A stretch of 64,000 nucleotides of DNA from contig JAGLHT010000003.1 in assembly GCA_023143455.1 (NCBI GenBank), positions 1-64,000 on the forward strand, in the 5' to 3' direction. Positions 36,961 through 46,700 of this stretch are shown here, in pieces. This DNA is from Desulfobacterales bacterium. Its GTDB lineage: Bacteria > Desulfobacterota > Desulfobacteria > Desulfobacterales > Desulfobacteraceae. Each line of letters starts with the position of its first letter. Positions within the stretch are counted from its first letter, which is position 1. Both the position numbers and the translations under genes were made by a program. The notes beneath the pieces were generated by a model. That model was not told the DNA's origin. It ran no database searches and saw only the letters and a list, made by a program, of their open reading frames with translations.

Positions 36961-38012
36961 TCACCGGGATACATATTTCCCCTTCTGATCTCATCATTCG
37001 TAAAGAGGTAGCAAAAAATGCTGTTTTTTCTTCTTTAAAGAAAAATCAAAAAACTGATGCAAAAGTACTTAAAGTTTTTTCTGAGAACAAAGCCCAAGTG
37101 CTTATTGCAGGTAAAAAAGTAATTATAAAAAGCCCTTTTCTTTTAATTGAAGGTGAAAAACTTCAGGTTAATGTTATAAACGAAGGAAAAGATCAAAATT
37201 TTAAAATTGTGCCTCCTGAGGAAAATAAGTTTTCAGGCAAATTCATTTCTTTAATCAAGCTTGTTTCAAAATCAAATCCATTTGCTATCCTGGCGAAAAC
37301 AGATAATTCAGAGCTTTTAGAAATGATTAAATCCATATCGTTGAAATCTGAAAAGGCAGATAAAAATTTTCTACCACGCCTTTTTGATAAAAGTGGAATT
37401 CTGTTTGAAAAAAAAATAGCAACTTTATTTAAACAAGGAAGTGCCCTGCAACTCAAGTCTGAATTTCTAAATATTTTCAAGAACGATATAAAAGGGTATG
37501 TTTTAAGCCATCAATCGTCAGATCATCAAAATGCCGGAAATTTAAAAGCATTTGTTGAATATGCAACTAATATTGAGAACTTTCAGGTATTAAATGCACA
37601 ATCTTCAGATACTGGAAAATATCTGATACCTTTTCCTGTTTTTGCCAATGAAACTTTTAGTTTTGGTCAGTTGTTCATAGATTTGGGAAATTCAGAGGAA
37701 AAACAAAAAACAAAAGGCAAGGACAGGATTATCAATATTTCTCTTTTATTAAATATGTCAAATCTTGGAGGACTCAGAGCAGATTTTTCAATATACAGAA
37801 AAGCAATTTCGGGTGTGTTTAACCTTTCAAGTGTTGAAGTTTGCGATTATTTTAAGAAGATGTTGCCTCAGTTAAAAGAGAACCTTGCGAAAATAGAGTA
37901 TTTGGTTCGCAATATTGAATGTAAAGTCGTTTCAAAAAAGGATGTCAGCCCAGCTTCATTTGTTGAATCGTTTGTCAGAGGTGAAGATAACCTGCTTAAT
38001 ATTATTATTTAA
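36957..38012 (+). CDS. FliK-like C-terminal domain protein (YlqG-like)
   Basis: 351 residues. The C-terminal region (about 245-330; IINISLLLNMSNLGGLRADFSIYRKAISGVFNL split, then CDYFKKMLPQLKENLAKIEYLVRNIECKV) looks like a hook-length-control Flg_hook fold, while the N-terminus contains small beta segments (KVLKVFSENKAQVLIAGKKV). It starts with GTG overlapping the previous stop and lies 25 nt upstream of the FlhB C-terminal homologue. This gene pair recurs in bacteria as ylqG-ylqH. A second ruler- or switch-related role is inference. Confidence 0.55.
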   Translation: MITGIHISPSDLIIRKEVAKNAVFSSLKKNQKTDAKVLKVFSENKAQVLIAGKKVIIKSPFLLIEGEKLQVNVINEGKDQNFKIVPPEENKFSGKFISLIKLVSKSNPFAILAKTDNSELLEMIKSISLKSEKADKNFLPRLFDKSGILFEKKIATLFKQGSALQLKSEFLNIFKNDIKGYVLSHQSSDHQNAGNLKAFVEYATNIENFQVLNAQSSDTGKYLIPFPVFANETFSFGQLFIDLGNSEEKQKTKGKDRIINISLLLNMSNLGGLRADFSIYRKAISGVFNLSSVEVCDYFKKMLPQLKENLAKIEYLVRNIECKVVSKKDVSPASFVESFVRGEDNLLNIII

Positions 38013-38037
38013 ATAATTTATACAAAATAAGTAATTT

Positions 38038-38310
38038 ATGAAAAAACAAAGCACAACAAAAAAAGCAGTAGCATTAAAATATGATGGTAAGGAAGATATC
38101 GCACCAAGAATTAAGGCTAAAGGTTCAGGAGCTATTGCTGAAAAAATCATAGAACTTGCTAAAAAGCATGGTGTACCAATAAAAGATGATCCAGACCTTG
38201 TTGAAATTTTATCCCAGCTTAAAATTGATGAAGCAATCCCGCCTGAAATATATGTTGCAGTCGCAGAACTTCTTTCCTTTGTTTATTCTATAAATTCAAA
38301 AAAAAGATGA
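38038..38310 (+). CDS. FlhB C-terminal domain homologue (FlhX/YlqH)
   Basis: 90 residues aligning to the FlhB cytoplasmic domain after its cleavage site: AVALKYDGKEDIAPRIKAKG compares with AIALKYDKMVMDAPGVVAKG of FlhB here, and IPPEIYVAVAELLSFVYSI with IPSQFFQTVAELLAYVYKL. It has no membrane part and no NPTH, so it mimics the already cleaved FlhB-CC fragment. In Helicobacter the comparable FlhX can replace that fragment functionally. It is the last gene before a 228-nt gap. Confidence 0.85.
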   Translation: MKKQSTTKKAVALKYDGKEDIAPRIKAKGSGAIAEKIIELAKKHGVPIKDDPDLVEILSQLKIDEAIPPEIYVAVAELLSFVYSINSKKR

Positions 38311-38473
38311 CCAGTTGAAATTTATTTTATAATTATAGTTTTATTCATAAGATGATAAAAACCCACCAATTAGGTCCCTATCAGGAATTTTTTTCTTTAT
38401 TTTCTTATTGTTGGAATTCGCTCAAATTTTGAAAAGCCTTGTCAACATGTAATCTTGCTGATTTTTGCAACTC

Positions 38474-38489
38474 TGGCATTCATATTGCT
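38474..38489 (+). promoter_or_regulatory. Sigma-54 promoter of the flgF operon
   Basis: TGGCATTCATATTGCT has GG-N10-GC spacing and lies 50 nt upstream of flgF. A TTGTCAA (38439-38445, TTGACAA on the other strand) lies about 30 nt before it. The rest of the 38311-38538 gap is AT-rich with no clear terminator. Confidence 0.75.
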
Positions 38490-38538
38490 TATATAACTAA
38501 TATATACAAATCAATAATAAAAAAATGAGGACTTTCAA

Positions 38539-39219
38539 ATGATTCTTGAAATGACAAGACCTGTTCAGGGCGGCATAAGACAGGAAAGAAAGCTTGAAGC
38601 AGTTTCTAACCATCTTGCAAATGCAGATACAGCAGGTTTTAAAAGAGATGTAATTAGTTTTGATAAAGAGTTCAGGGCAAGAATGAACACAGATCTAACC
38701 CAGGGAGCTATAGAAAAAACAGGTAATGACCTTGATTTAGCGTTAAAGGATGAGGGTTTTTTTAAGATTGATACCCCTGCAGGGATAAGATATACACGCA
38801 ATGGTAATTTTACACTTAATAGCAATGGTGTTCTTGTTAATCAGGCAGGTAATTTCGTATTGGGTCAAGGTGGCGCTATTGTTGTTAATGGAACAAATGT
38901 TGATATAAATAAGATCGGCGAGATTCGTATTGACGGCACGTTAAGGGATAGGCTTGATATTATTACATTTGAAAACCTTACAATGCTTCAGAAAGAAGGA
39001 GCAAATAATTATGTATATAAAGGCGATACAAGAGATGAGACAGGACCTTTAAATATCGCAGTCGAGCAGGGAGCAATTGAGTCGTCAAATATTCAAGTGG
39101 TTGATGAGATGGTTAGTATGATTGATCACCATCGGATGTATCAGATTTATCAGAAAATGATGATGACATTTGATGAAATAGATGGAAAAGCTATTAATGA
39201 TGTAGGCAAATTACAATAA
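38539..39219 (+). CDS. flgF: Flagellar rod protein FlgF
   Basis: 226-residue rod protein with the axial N-terminus (EAVSNHLANADTAGFKRD), the central GNDLDLALKDEGFFKIDTPAGIRYTRNGNF block and the C-terminal EQGAIESSNIQVVDEMVSMIDHHRMYQIYQKMM segment (in pieces). Size fits FlgF, and flgG follows 16 nt downstream. First gene of the sigma-54-driven ring/rod operon. Confidence 0.94.
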   Translation: MILEMTRPVQGGIRQERKLEAVSNHLANADTAGFKRDVISFDKEFRARMNTDLTQGAIEKTGNDLDLALKDEGFFKIDTPAGIRYTRNGNFTLNSNGVLVNQAGNFVLGQGGAIVVNGTNVDINKIGEIRIDGTLRDRLDIITFENLTMLQKEGANNYVYKGDTRDETGPLNIAVEQGAIESSNIQVVDEMVSMIDHHRMYQIYQKMMMTFDEIDGKAINDVGKLQ

Positions 39220-39235
39220 AGCCAGGGAGGGTAAA

Positions 39236-40018
39236 ATGATTAGAGCGCTATGGACAGCAGCAACCGGAATGACCGCCCAGCAGATGAAAACTGATGTTGT
39301 GGCAAATAATCTGGCAAATTCAAATACTGCAGGGTTTAAGAAATCAAAAGCAAATTTTGAGGATTTGATGTATCAGACTACACTTATTGCAGGCCAAACA
39401 ACACCAGGAGGAGGACAGGTCCCAACAGGGATACAAGTTGGCATGGGAGTGAAACCTGCTGGAGTACAAAAAATATTTACCCAGGGTGATTATGTTGAAA
39501 CAGGAAATGATCTGGATATAGCAATTCAGGGAGATGGATTTTTTAAGGTGCTCCATGGAGACGAGGAACTATACACAAGAGCAGGAAATTTTTCACTTGA
39601 TAGCGAAGGTTATATAACAACCCCTTCCGGGGACAGACTTCAACCGGAAATTGCAATTCCCGCTGAAGCAGTTATAATAAGTCTTCAGGATAATGGCACC
39701 TTTACAACTCATGGTGCAGATGAAACAATCCTTACTACGGAACAGATTAATGTGAGCACATTTATTAATCCTGGAGGTTTGTTTGCAGTTGGGAACAATC
39801 TTTTTAGAGAAACTGAAGGGTCTGGAACACCGGTTGAGGGAATCCCAGGAGAAGCAGGGGCAGGCACAGTTGTGAATAATTATCTTGAAATGTCAAATGT
39901 GAGTATTGTAGAGGAAATGGTTGCTATGATTACAGGGCAGAGAACCTATGAGGCAAATTCTAAATCAATTCAGACAGCAGATGCAATGTTGAGTACTGCA
40001 ACTGGATTAAAGAGGTAA
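39236..40018 (+). CDS. flgG: Distal rod protein FlgG
   Basis: 260 residues, the canonical FlgG size. ALWTAATGMTAQQMKTDVVANNLANSNTAGFKKS (in pieces), the IFTQGDYVETGNDLDIAIQGDGFF block and the C-terminus NYLEMSNVSIVEEMVAMITGQRTYEANSKSIQTADAML (in pieces) are diagnostic. AGGGAGG precedes the ATG. Unlike FlgE, FlgK and FlgL it has no insertion. Confidence 0.97.
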   Translation: MIRALWTAATGMTAQQMKTDVVANNLANSNTAGFKKSKANFEDLMYQTTLIAGQTTPGGGQVPTGIQVGMGVKPAGVQKIFTQGDYVETGNDLDIAIQGDGFFKVLHGDEELYTRAGNFSLDSEGYITTPSGDRLQPEIAIPAEAVIISLQDNGTFTTHGADETILTTEQINVSTFINPGGLFAVGNNLFRETEGSGTPVEGIPGEAGAGTVVNNYLEMSNVSIVEEMVAMITGQRTYEANSKSIQTADAMLSTATGLKR

Positions 40019-40022
40019 GTTT

Positions 40023-41009
40023 ATGAAATATTTAAATAATAAAATCAAAAAAGTTTGTGGAACTCTTTTATGTTTTATTATATTTACCTTGATTTTCAGT
40101 GCTACTATTATGGCAGAGGAAGAGTTTTCCATTATTGTGAAAGAAACCAGCGAAGTAAATTTTAAAGAAATATATTTAGAAGATATCTCTGAAATAAAAG
40201 CACCTTCTTTTTTGAAAAAAGAGGTTGGAATGATAGCTATCGGGTCTTCGCCAGATCCTGGCGAGATTAAAATCATTTTAAAGGATCGCCTGATTTCGAA
40301 GATATACTCAAATCATTTGATTGATAAAAATGTTTTTGTTCATGTCCCTGACAAAATTTTTGTCAAACGTCTTACCCAGAGTCTTACAAAAGATTATCTA
40401 AAAGAAAAATTTTTAAATTATGTTGAAACATTTCAGGAAGGTAATAAATTTGACTTGCGCGATTTTAGTGTTAAAGGGCTTGAACCATATCCTAAGGGGG
40501 AATTGACTCTTCTGTTTGACAGAAATAACAAATTTGATGGGAAAGGGAGGTTCTCAATAAGGGTTGACGTTTTAGTTGATAATAATAGATTTGATACACT
40601 CTCCCTCTCAGGTTGGATAGATTTATATGAACAATTTGTTTGTGCCCGGATGCCATTAAAAAAGAATATGGAAATAGAGGCAGAGAACTTATACTATAAA
40701 AGAGTAAACACATCAAAATTTCGTAAAAACTATGCAAAAAAGATTGAAAATGTTGAAGGAATGGTTCCAAGAAATACCATTAATAAAGGTGATTTAATAA
40801 AGATAAATTTGCTGGAACAGGCTCCTTTAGTACGTAAAGGAGAAGCAATAAAACTTGTAGCAAAAAGGGATGGACTGAAAATAATCACAGCAGGCATTTC
40901 AAAAGAAGATGGAGTAGCTGATGACTTGATCAGGGTGGAGAATTTAAGTTCCGGCAAGATTGTCAGAGGGTTTGTAAAAGGCGAATCCATAGTTGAGGTA
41001 TATTATTAG
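40023..41009 (+). CDS. flgA: P-ring assembly chaperone FlgA
   Basis: 328-residue periplasmic protein with an N-terminal signal peptide (about 1-31). The C-terminal SAF/FlgA domain is recognisable: CARMPLKKNMEIEAENLYYKRV, GMVPRNTINKGDLIKINLLEQAPLVRKGEAIKLVAK (split) and the closing GKIVRGFVKGESIVEV. It escorts FlgI to the P-ring. It lies between flgG and flgH and is longer than the enteric protein (about 220). Confidence 0.9.
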   Translation: MKYLNNKIKKVCGTLLCFIIFTLIFSATIMAEEEFSIIVKETSEVNFKEIYLEDISEIKAPSFLKKEVGMIAIGSSPDPGEIKIILKDRLISKIYSNHLIDKNVFVHVPDKIFVKRLTQSLTKDYLKEKFLNYVETFQEGNKFDLRDFSVKGLEPYPKGELTLLFDRNNKFDGKGRFSIRVDVLVDNNRFDTLSLSGWIDLYEQFVCARMPLKKNMEIEAENLYYKRVNTSKFRKNYAKKIENVEGMVPRNTINKGDLIKINLLEQAPLVRKGEAIKLVAKRDGLKIITAGISKEDGVADDLIRVENLSSGKIVRGFVKGESIVEVYY

Positions 41010-41022
41010 GAGAAAACATATT

Positions 41023-41766
41023 ATGACTTTGAGTAAAAATAAAATTCTGACATCTATAAAATTATTTTTTATATTATTTTTTTCTTTTTGCGCAGTTATT
41101 GTATCAGGGTGTATCTTTGGTTCAGGGCAGCAAGGAGCAGGCCTTGCAGTTCCGGAAGGGCTGTCTGACAAGCCGGCTGTTCTCCCACAGTTTGCTGAAT
41201 TACGTTCCAATGAAGGTTCACTTTTTTCAGGGCAGAGCAGGTTCTATTTTGAAGATACAAAAGCTTGTATGGTCGGAGATACTGTGGTTGTGGATATTAT
41301 GGAAATCTCTTCTTCAAGCATGAAGGTAAGCACTGAGAGTTCCAGGAAAACTGGAATCAACATAGGTGTGTCAAGCATGTTTGGAAAGTTAGCAAAACTT
41401 GCTGAACGATATAAAATAGCAGATACAAATAAGCTTCTGGGCACTAAATATGAAAGTAACCTGGAAGGAGAGGCAGAAAGTGACAGAACTGGCCAGGTAA
41501 CCGCTTCAATAGCAGCCAGAGTCACAGAAATTTTACCCAATGGAAATTTGAGTTTATTTGGCAGAAGAGCAATAAAAGCTAATAATGAAACTCAGTATAT
41601 TGTTGTTTCAGGAGTTATAAGGCCTGGGGATATAAGTGCTGATAACAGAGTTAAATCCATAGCTTTAGCTGATTCGAGAATAGAATATTATGGTGAAGGA
41701 GTGCTTGCAGATAAGCAAAGACCAGGCTGGGGAGTCAGGTTGTTTGATAACCTTTGGCCCTTTTAA
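41023..41766 (+). CDS. flgH: L-ring lipoprotein FlgH
   Basis: 247-residue outer-membrane ring lipoprotein. The lipobox is IVSGC with C30 as lipid-attachment site. FlgH motifs: SLFSGQSRFYFEDTKACMVGDTVVVDI and VTEILPNGNLSLFGRRAIKANNETQYIVVSGVIRPGDIS (in pieces). Start chosen at 41023 because AGGAG lies 10 nt upstream; an earlier in-frame ATG would overlap flgA. Confidence 0.95.
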   Translation: MTLSKNKILTSIKLFFILFFSFCAVIVSGCIFGSGQQGAGLAVPEGLSDKPAVLPQFAELRSNEGSLFSGQSRFYFEDTKACMVGDTVVVDIMEISSSSMKVSTESSRKTGINIGVSSMFGKLAKLAERYKIADTNKLLGTKYESNLEGEAESDRTGQVTASIAARVTEILPNGNLSLFGRRAIKANNETQYIVVSGVIRPGDISADNRVKSIALADSRIEYYGEGVLADKQRPGWGVRLFDNLWPF

Positions 41767-41779
41767 AAAGGATAATAAT

Positions 41780-42814
41780 ATGAATAGAGTAAGTCTTTAT
41801 ACATTTAAAATTTTGTTTTGTTTATTTTTTGTAGTGGTAATATTTTTTGTAAACAATACAGAGATAGATGCTGCTAGAATAAAAGACCTTGCGTCAATAA
41901 AGGGTGTTCGTATAAATCAACTGACTGGATATGGGCTTATTGTCGGACTTGACGGGACAGGAGATAAGTCTGGGGTAAATTTTACAAAGCAATCTCTTGG
42001 AAATATGATGGAAAAGATGAACATTCATATTGATAAAAACCAACTCAATGTAAAGAATGTTGCGGCTGTAATGGTAACAGCAAATATTCCTCCTTTTGCA
42101 AGGATAGGTGACAGGATTGATATTGTGGCATCATCTTTAGGAGATGCGAAAAGTCTCAAAGGCGGAACACTTCTGATGACTCCTTTAAAAGGCATAAATG
42201 GTAAAATATATGCAATAGCCCAGGGAGCTGTGACAGTTGGCGCAGGTGATGATGGGCACCTTCAGGTAGTGAGAATGTCAAACGGTGCTACTGTGGAAAA
42301 AGAAATACCATTTAAACTTGATGGGAAAAGGGAACTTCTTCTTTCATTGTTTAGACCTGATTTCACAACTGCCAAAAGAATGGCAGATGCAATAAATGTA
42401 TCTATTGGTTCAGGGGTTGCTGAAACTGTCGATTCAAGTGCAATAAAATTAAAAGTTCCTGATAATATGTGGAAAACAGGAGTAGCAGAGTTTATTGCTG
42501 ATATCGAGAGTCTTTCAGTTGTACCGGATACTAATGCCCGAGTAATCATAAATGAAAAAACTGGTACGGTGGTAATAGGCGAGGATGTTACTATTTCTCC
42601 TGTTGCAATTGCCCATGGTAATCTATCGGTTATTGTAAATCAAGGAGAGGTAAATGAGGGTACAGGCAAAACATTATCACTCCCAGGGAGTTCAACCATT
42701 GGAGAGCTTGTGAACGGACTTAATTCCATAGGTGCGTCGGCAAGTGACCTTATTAGTATTCTTCAGAGTATAAAAGCTGCGGGTGCACTTCAGGCGGAAC
42801 TTGAAATAATTTAA
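41780..42814 (+). CDS. flgI: P-ring protein FlgI
   Basis: 344-residue periplasmic ring protein with a signal peptide (about 1-30) followed at once by the FlgI start ARIKDLASIKGVRINQLTGYGLIVGLDGTGDKS (split). GGTLLMTPLKGINGKIYAIAQGA and the C-terminus LNSIGASASDLISILQSIKAAGALQAELEII are characteristic. The ATG at 41780 has AAAGG upstream; a longer upstream frame would overlap flgH. Confidence 0.96.
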   Translation: MNRVSLYTFKILFCLFFVVVIFFVNNTEIDAARIKDLASIKGVRINQLTGYGLIVGLDGTGDKSGVNFTKQSLGNMMEKMNIHIDKNQLNVKNVAAVMVTANIPPFARIGDRIDIVASSLGDAKSLKGGTLLMTPLKGINGKIYAIAQGAVTVGAGDDGHLQVVRMSNGATVEKEIPFKLDGKRELLLSLFRPDFTTAKRMADAINVSIGSGVAETVDSSAIKLKVPDNMWKTGVAEFIADIESLSVVPDTNARVIINEKTGTVVIGEDVTISPVAIAHGNLSVIVNQGEVNEGTGKTLSLPGSSTIGELVNGLNSIGASASDLISILQSIKAAGALQAELEII

Positions 42815-42836
42815 TTTTACCGGAGATTATATTGAT

Positions 42837-43151
42837 ATGGATATAAGTGTTATAAATCAGAACATTGCAAGTTCAAATATTGATAGGTTGAAAAATACTT
42901 CAAAACTAACCGAGAATAATGAACTTAAAGAAGCCTGCCAGGGTTTTGAAGCAATATTTCTAAAAAGCATGCTAAAGAGTATGCGTACTTCTCTCCTAGG
43001 AGAAGCGCTTTTCGAAACAGATAATCATGGCATGGATATCTATAAATCAATGCAAGATGAATATCTTGCAGAATCTCTTTCAAAGCAAGGTCAAGGAATT
43101 GGTCTGGGCGAATTTTTATATAATGAATTAAGAGATAAAATTCCAAAGTGA
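42837..43151 (+). CDS. flgJ: Rod-binding protein FlgJ, rod domain only
   Basis: 104-residue protein equal to the N-terminal rod-capping domain of FlgJ (ELKEACQGFEAIFLKSMLKSMRTS; MQDEYLAESLSKQGQGIGLGEFLY). The C-terminal muramidase domain of enteric FlgJ is absent, as in many deltaproteobacteria, so a separate peptidoglycan hydrolase must open the wall for the rod. None is in the window. Confidence 0.9.
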   Translation: MDISVINQNIASSNIDRLKNTSKLTENNELKEACQGFEAIFLKSMLKSMRTSLLGEALFETDNHGMDIYKSMQDEYLAESLSKQGQGIGLGEFLYNELRDKIPK

Positions 43152-43165
43152 TAAAGTTATATTCT

Positions 43166-43192
43166 TAATTCTATTTAAGTAAGAGTCGATAA
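43166..43192 (+). promoter_or_regulatory. Possible sigma-28 promoter before flgN
   Basis: A good -10 element GTCGATAA (43185-43192), identical to that of the flagellin promoter, lies 11 nt after a weak -35 TAATTCTA (43166-43173, about 4 of 8 matches to TAAAGTTT). It would add late expression of flgN-flgK-flgL-csrA-fliW. Confidence 0.4.
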
Positions 43193-43212
43193 CAATATAA
43201 AGGAGATATGAT

Positions 43213-43716
43213 ATGGAAAAATTTGCCTGTGAAGTTAAGAATATGCTTGAGAAAAAGCTATCTTTATTTCAGGAACTAAAACTTATTTTTCAAAAGGAAA
43301 AAGATTGTATTGTTAATATTGATATTGAATCTCTGTGGCACACTATAAAACTAAAAAAAGAGATAGGATTAAAAATTGTCGCACAAAAAGAGCGTATTCT
43401 TGCTTTGTTTGAAGAAAAACATATTTTAATTGATATGGATATTGCATCATTCAGCCTTTCAAAGGTGATCGAACACATTCCTGTTTCTGGCACAATCAAA
43501 TCAGATATCACAAAATTAAAAACTGCTATTATGGTTGAAGCGGAAGAAATCAAAGCAATAGCCCATGTTAATAATAATCATGTAAACTCCTATCTTTTAG
43601 TTATAGATGATGTGTTTGCTACAATTATGGATGTTACTGACAAAAAGCAATACAATAGTTCAGGTCCGGTGCCCAACAGGACAAAAGGCAATTGCCTTAT
43701 ACGCGAAGAGGTGTAA
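43213..43716 (+). CDS. flgN: FlgN-like export chaperone
   Basis: 167-residue, largely helical protein directly upstream of flgK, as expected for the FlgK/FlgL chaperone. The N-terminal heptad-rich helix (LSLFQELKLIFQKEKDCIVN) and later SYLLVIDDVFATIMDVTDKKQYNSSG fit the FlgN fold and its end motif. AAAGGAG precedes the ATG; the stop is 1 nt before flgK. No FlgM gene lies next to it. Confidence 0.75.
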   Translation: MEKFACEVKNMLEKKLSLFQELKLIFQKEKDCIVNIDIESLWHTIKLKKEIGLKIVAQKERILALFEEKHILIDMDIASFSLSKVIEHIPVSGTIKSDITKLKTAIMVEAEEIKAIAHVNNNHVNSYLLVIDDVFATIMDVTDKKQYNSSGPVPNRTKGNCLIREEV

Positions 43717-43717
43717 T

Positions 43718-46700
43718 ATGAGCGGTATAGGTTCAACTTTAAGCATAGCAAAGACAGCCATAGCTGCTCAGCAATACGGACTGAATGTAACAGGGCAAAA
43801 TATTGCAAATGTGAATAACCCTGACTACAGTGTTCAAAATGCCCAGCAAAAGAGTATGAAGCCTGCCCTTTATGGTGGATTTCTTTTTGGGACAGGCGTT
43901 GATACATATCAGATTCGTCAGAGTGTTGATCAGCTTCTTGAACAAAGGCTTACAAATGAGTTATCAACCCAGGCCTCTTTTGAAGAGCAGGAATCATATA
44001 TGCGGATTCTTGAAGGGTTTTTTGATGAAACTTCAGATGCAAGTATTAGAAGTATCTTAACGGAATTCTGGAATTCCTGGCATGACCTTTCAGATAATCC
44101 TTTGGGGTCATCGGAAAGAGTGGCAGTTTTTGAAAATGGGATAAAGCTTGCATCAAGGTTTGAAGCATCTGTTTTAGATATGGATGGTTTACTGGTGGAT
44201 ATAACTTCTGATATTAGTTCTGCAGTGACAAGGATAAATTCTATTACATCAAAGATTGCAGACCTGAATAAGGAAATTATTGGTCTTGAGATTAACAGAT
44301 CCGCTAATGATCAAAGAGATCAACGGAATATGCTCGTAGATGAGTTAGGTGATTTGATTGATATTGATAGTTTTGAAAGACCCAATGGATCTCTTATTAT
44401 AAATGCTGCAAACGGCTATACCCTTGTAAACGGAACTGATACATATGAGTTGAGCATGCAAGATAAGAATGTTGCCTGGAGAAGTTCATCAAGCGGCGAT
44501 ATGAACATATCTGATAGAATTACCGGTGGAAGGATTGGAGGTCTGCTTGAGATGAGGGACGAAATAATTCCCAAATATCGCGCAGAAATAGATGCACTTG
44601 CAAGAGAAATGATCTGGGCACTTAATTACCAGCATTCACAAGGTGCAGGCCTTGAGTATTTTACAGACTCTTTGACAGGAGATTATGCAACTGATGAAAG
44701 TGGTTGGTTGTCAAGTTATGAGTTTGGCGATAAAATTGATTATTCAAAAGATTTTACTCTGTGGACAGAGGATAAAACTTTCGCTGATACCCAATATACA
44801 AAAACAAATATTGACATGGGTATTTCTCAAGCCGCAATTTCTAACTGGCTGGGAACAGCACCAGGTTCAATTCAGTCAATATATAAGCTGACTGTTGTTG
44901 ATGAGGCTGTTTTAGGAGACAGGATAGTTACCGAATCTGATGGGGATGGTCTTGGGCTTGTTCAGGGGTCAACCGGTGGTGTTTCAACAACATTGTCCAA
45001 TGCAATTGCTGATCAGGAATTAACTATATATGGTGGCTCTTTAGGAACAAGTATAATTGATATAAGTGATGCAGGAGGAGATGCAAAACGTTCAGCAGCT
45101 TCCATTGCTGAGCTTTTGAATAATATTGAAGGAGTTTCAGCGTCAGCCTCTGAAAACAGCGCAAGCTTTGATATCACGGGAATAGTTAATGCTCAGGATG
45201 GTGATGAAATTCAGTTTTCGCTCTATGTGGATGGTGTTATTCACCAGCAGAGTTTTGTCAGGGATTCTAGTGCAGGATCTATGCAGGAGCAATTTGAAGA
45301 TGCTTTGATTTCAGTCACAGAGGCGATTAATACAATAAATGAGGACAGTGACCTTTTTGCAAATGGGCTTACCATATCAAGTAGCTTGGGAAGGACTTTG
45401 GGCTTAGAGGCTTTTGAGGTGGTCGATAATACAGGGGTTAGACTTGATGCTTTTGCAAATTTTAACCAGGGAGATATTATAACTTTCACAATTGAGTCCA
45501 GCGTAGCCCCCATTTCAAGCGTCCAAGTTTCAGTGAATTTAATAGATGTTGACATTTCAGATCAGGCTGAACTTGCTTCAGCATTCAGTGATGCAATGAC
45601 ATCAGCGCTGGCAGACGCACCATTTACAGTTGAACATGACCCTTCTACTAATTCAGTTATTCTAAGAACCACAGACCGGTCAAATATTGTCCTGACAAAT
45701 GCAGCCGATGATACAGGGAATAATGCATCAATTGATCTTACAACTCTTGCCGGTACTAATGCAAACGCCGGCAATACAATTGATTTTTCCAATCCTGCAA
45801 ATACAGATACATTTGTTGCAACGGTAAGTGCGGCTGATACAATAGATTTCTATAGGCAGGGCATGCAAGCTCTGGGCATTACTATTGCAGAAACTTCAGC
45901 CGGTGCAGGAGATAAATCAGCTGTGATCACAGGAACTGTTACAGCATTAATGGATCCGGGTATGGCTATCCAGACAAACGTTTTTGGTGTAGGATCTGGA
46001 GGGCTTTTTGTGGAGAGAAGTGCTAAAACAGGAAGCTCAATAATAACTTTGGGTGGTACAGGAGGGTTTACAGACTTTACAGCAGGCGAGGTGGTGTCTT
46101 TTGATGTGGACGGGACAACAATAGATTTTACTGTGGCAGGTATTACCGACATTGCCCTTGCAATTAATCTTGAGGTCCAGCTTAACAATGATTTTACAGT
46201 AGCTGGAGTTGATGCTAATTATCAGGTTATACGAACCGGAGCCTCAGTTTCTATTATTAAAGATATATCCTTTGATGATCCTATAGAAATTACAAACTTT
46301 TCTGAATCAGTGACTGATAATGCAACCTTAGCTATAAGTACAGGTACTGGTACAGGAAGTGATCAACCGGAAAATGATCTTCTTCAATCTGGCAATGTAA
46401 ATAGAGATTTTTCAACTTCTACTCTTTATAATGATGATGGTATTATCTTGTGGGAAAAGCTTAACAGGTACGGACTTAAGACAGGTGAATCAGGATTGAT
46501 AACCGTTGAAGATGAAGGAAATGTTTCAATTGTAGAAGGTGGTGTTCCCACATTATCCTTTGATATTTCAAAGGGCAGTCTTGTGGCTGGAAACACTTTA
46601 ACTGTAAATACTGATACTCTTGGAAGTCCTGACCCTTTAAGTTTTACCATAAGCGGGCAGGCAAACAGTATCAATGAAATTTATAAATTTAGGGTTGTTT

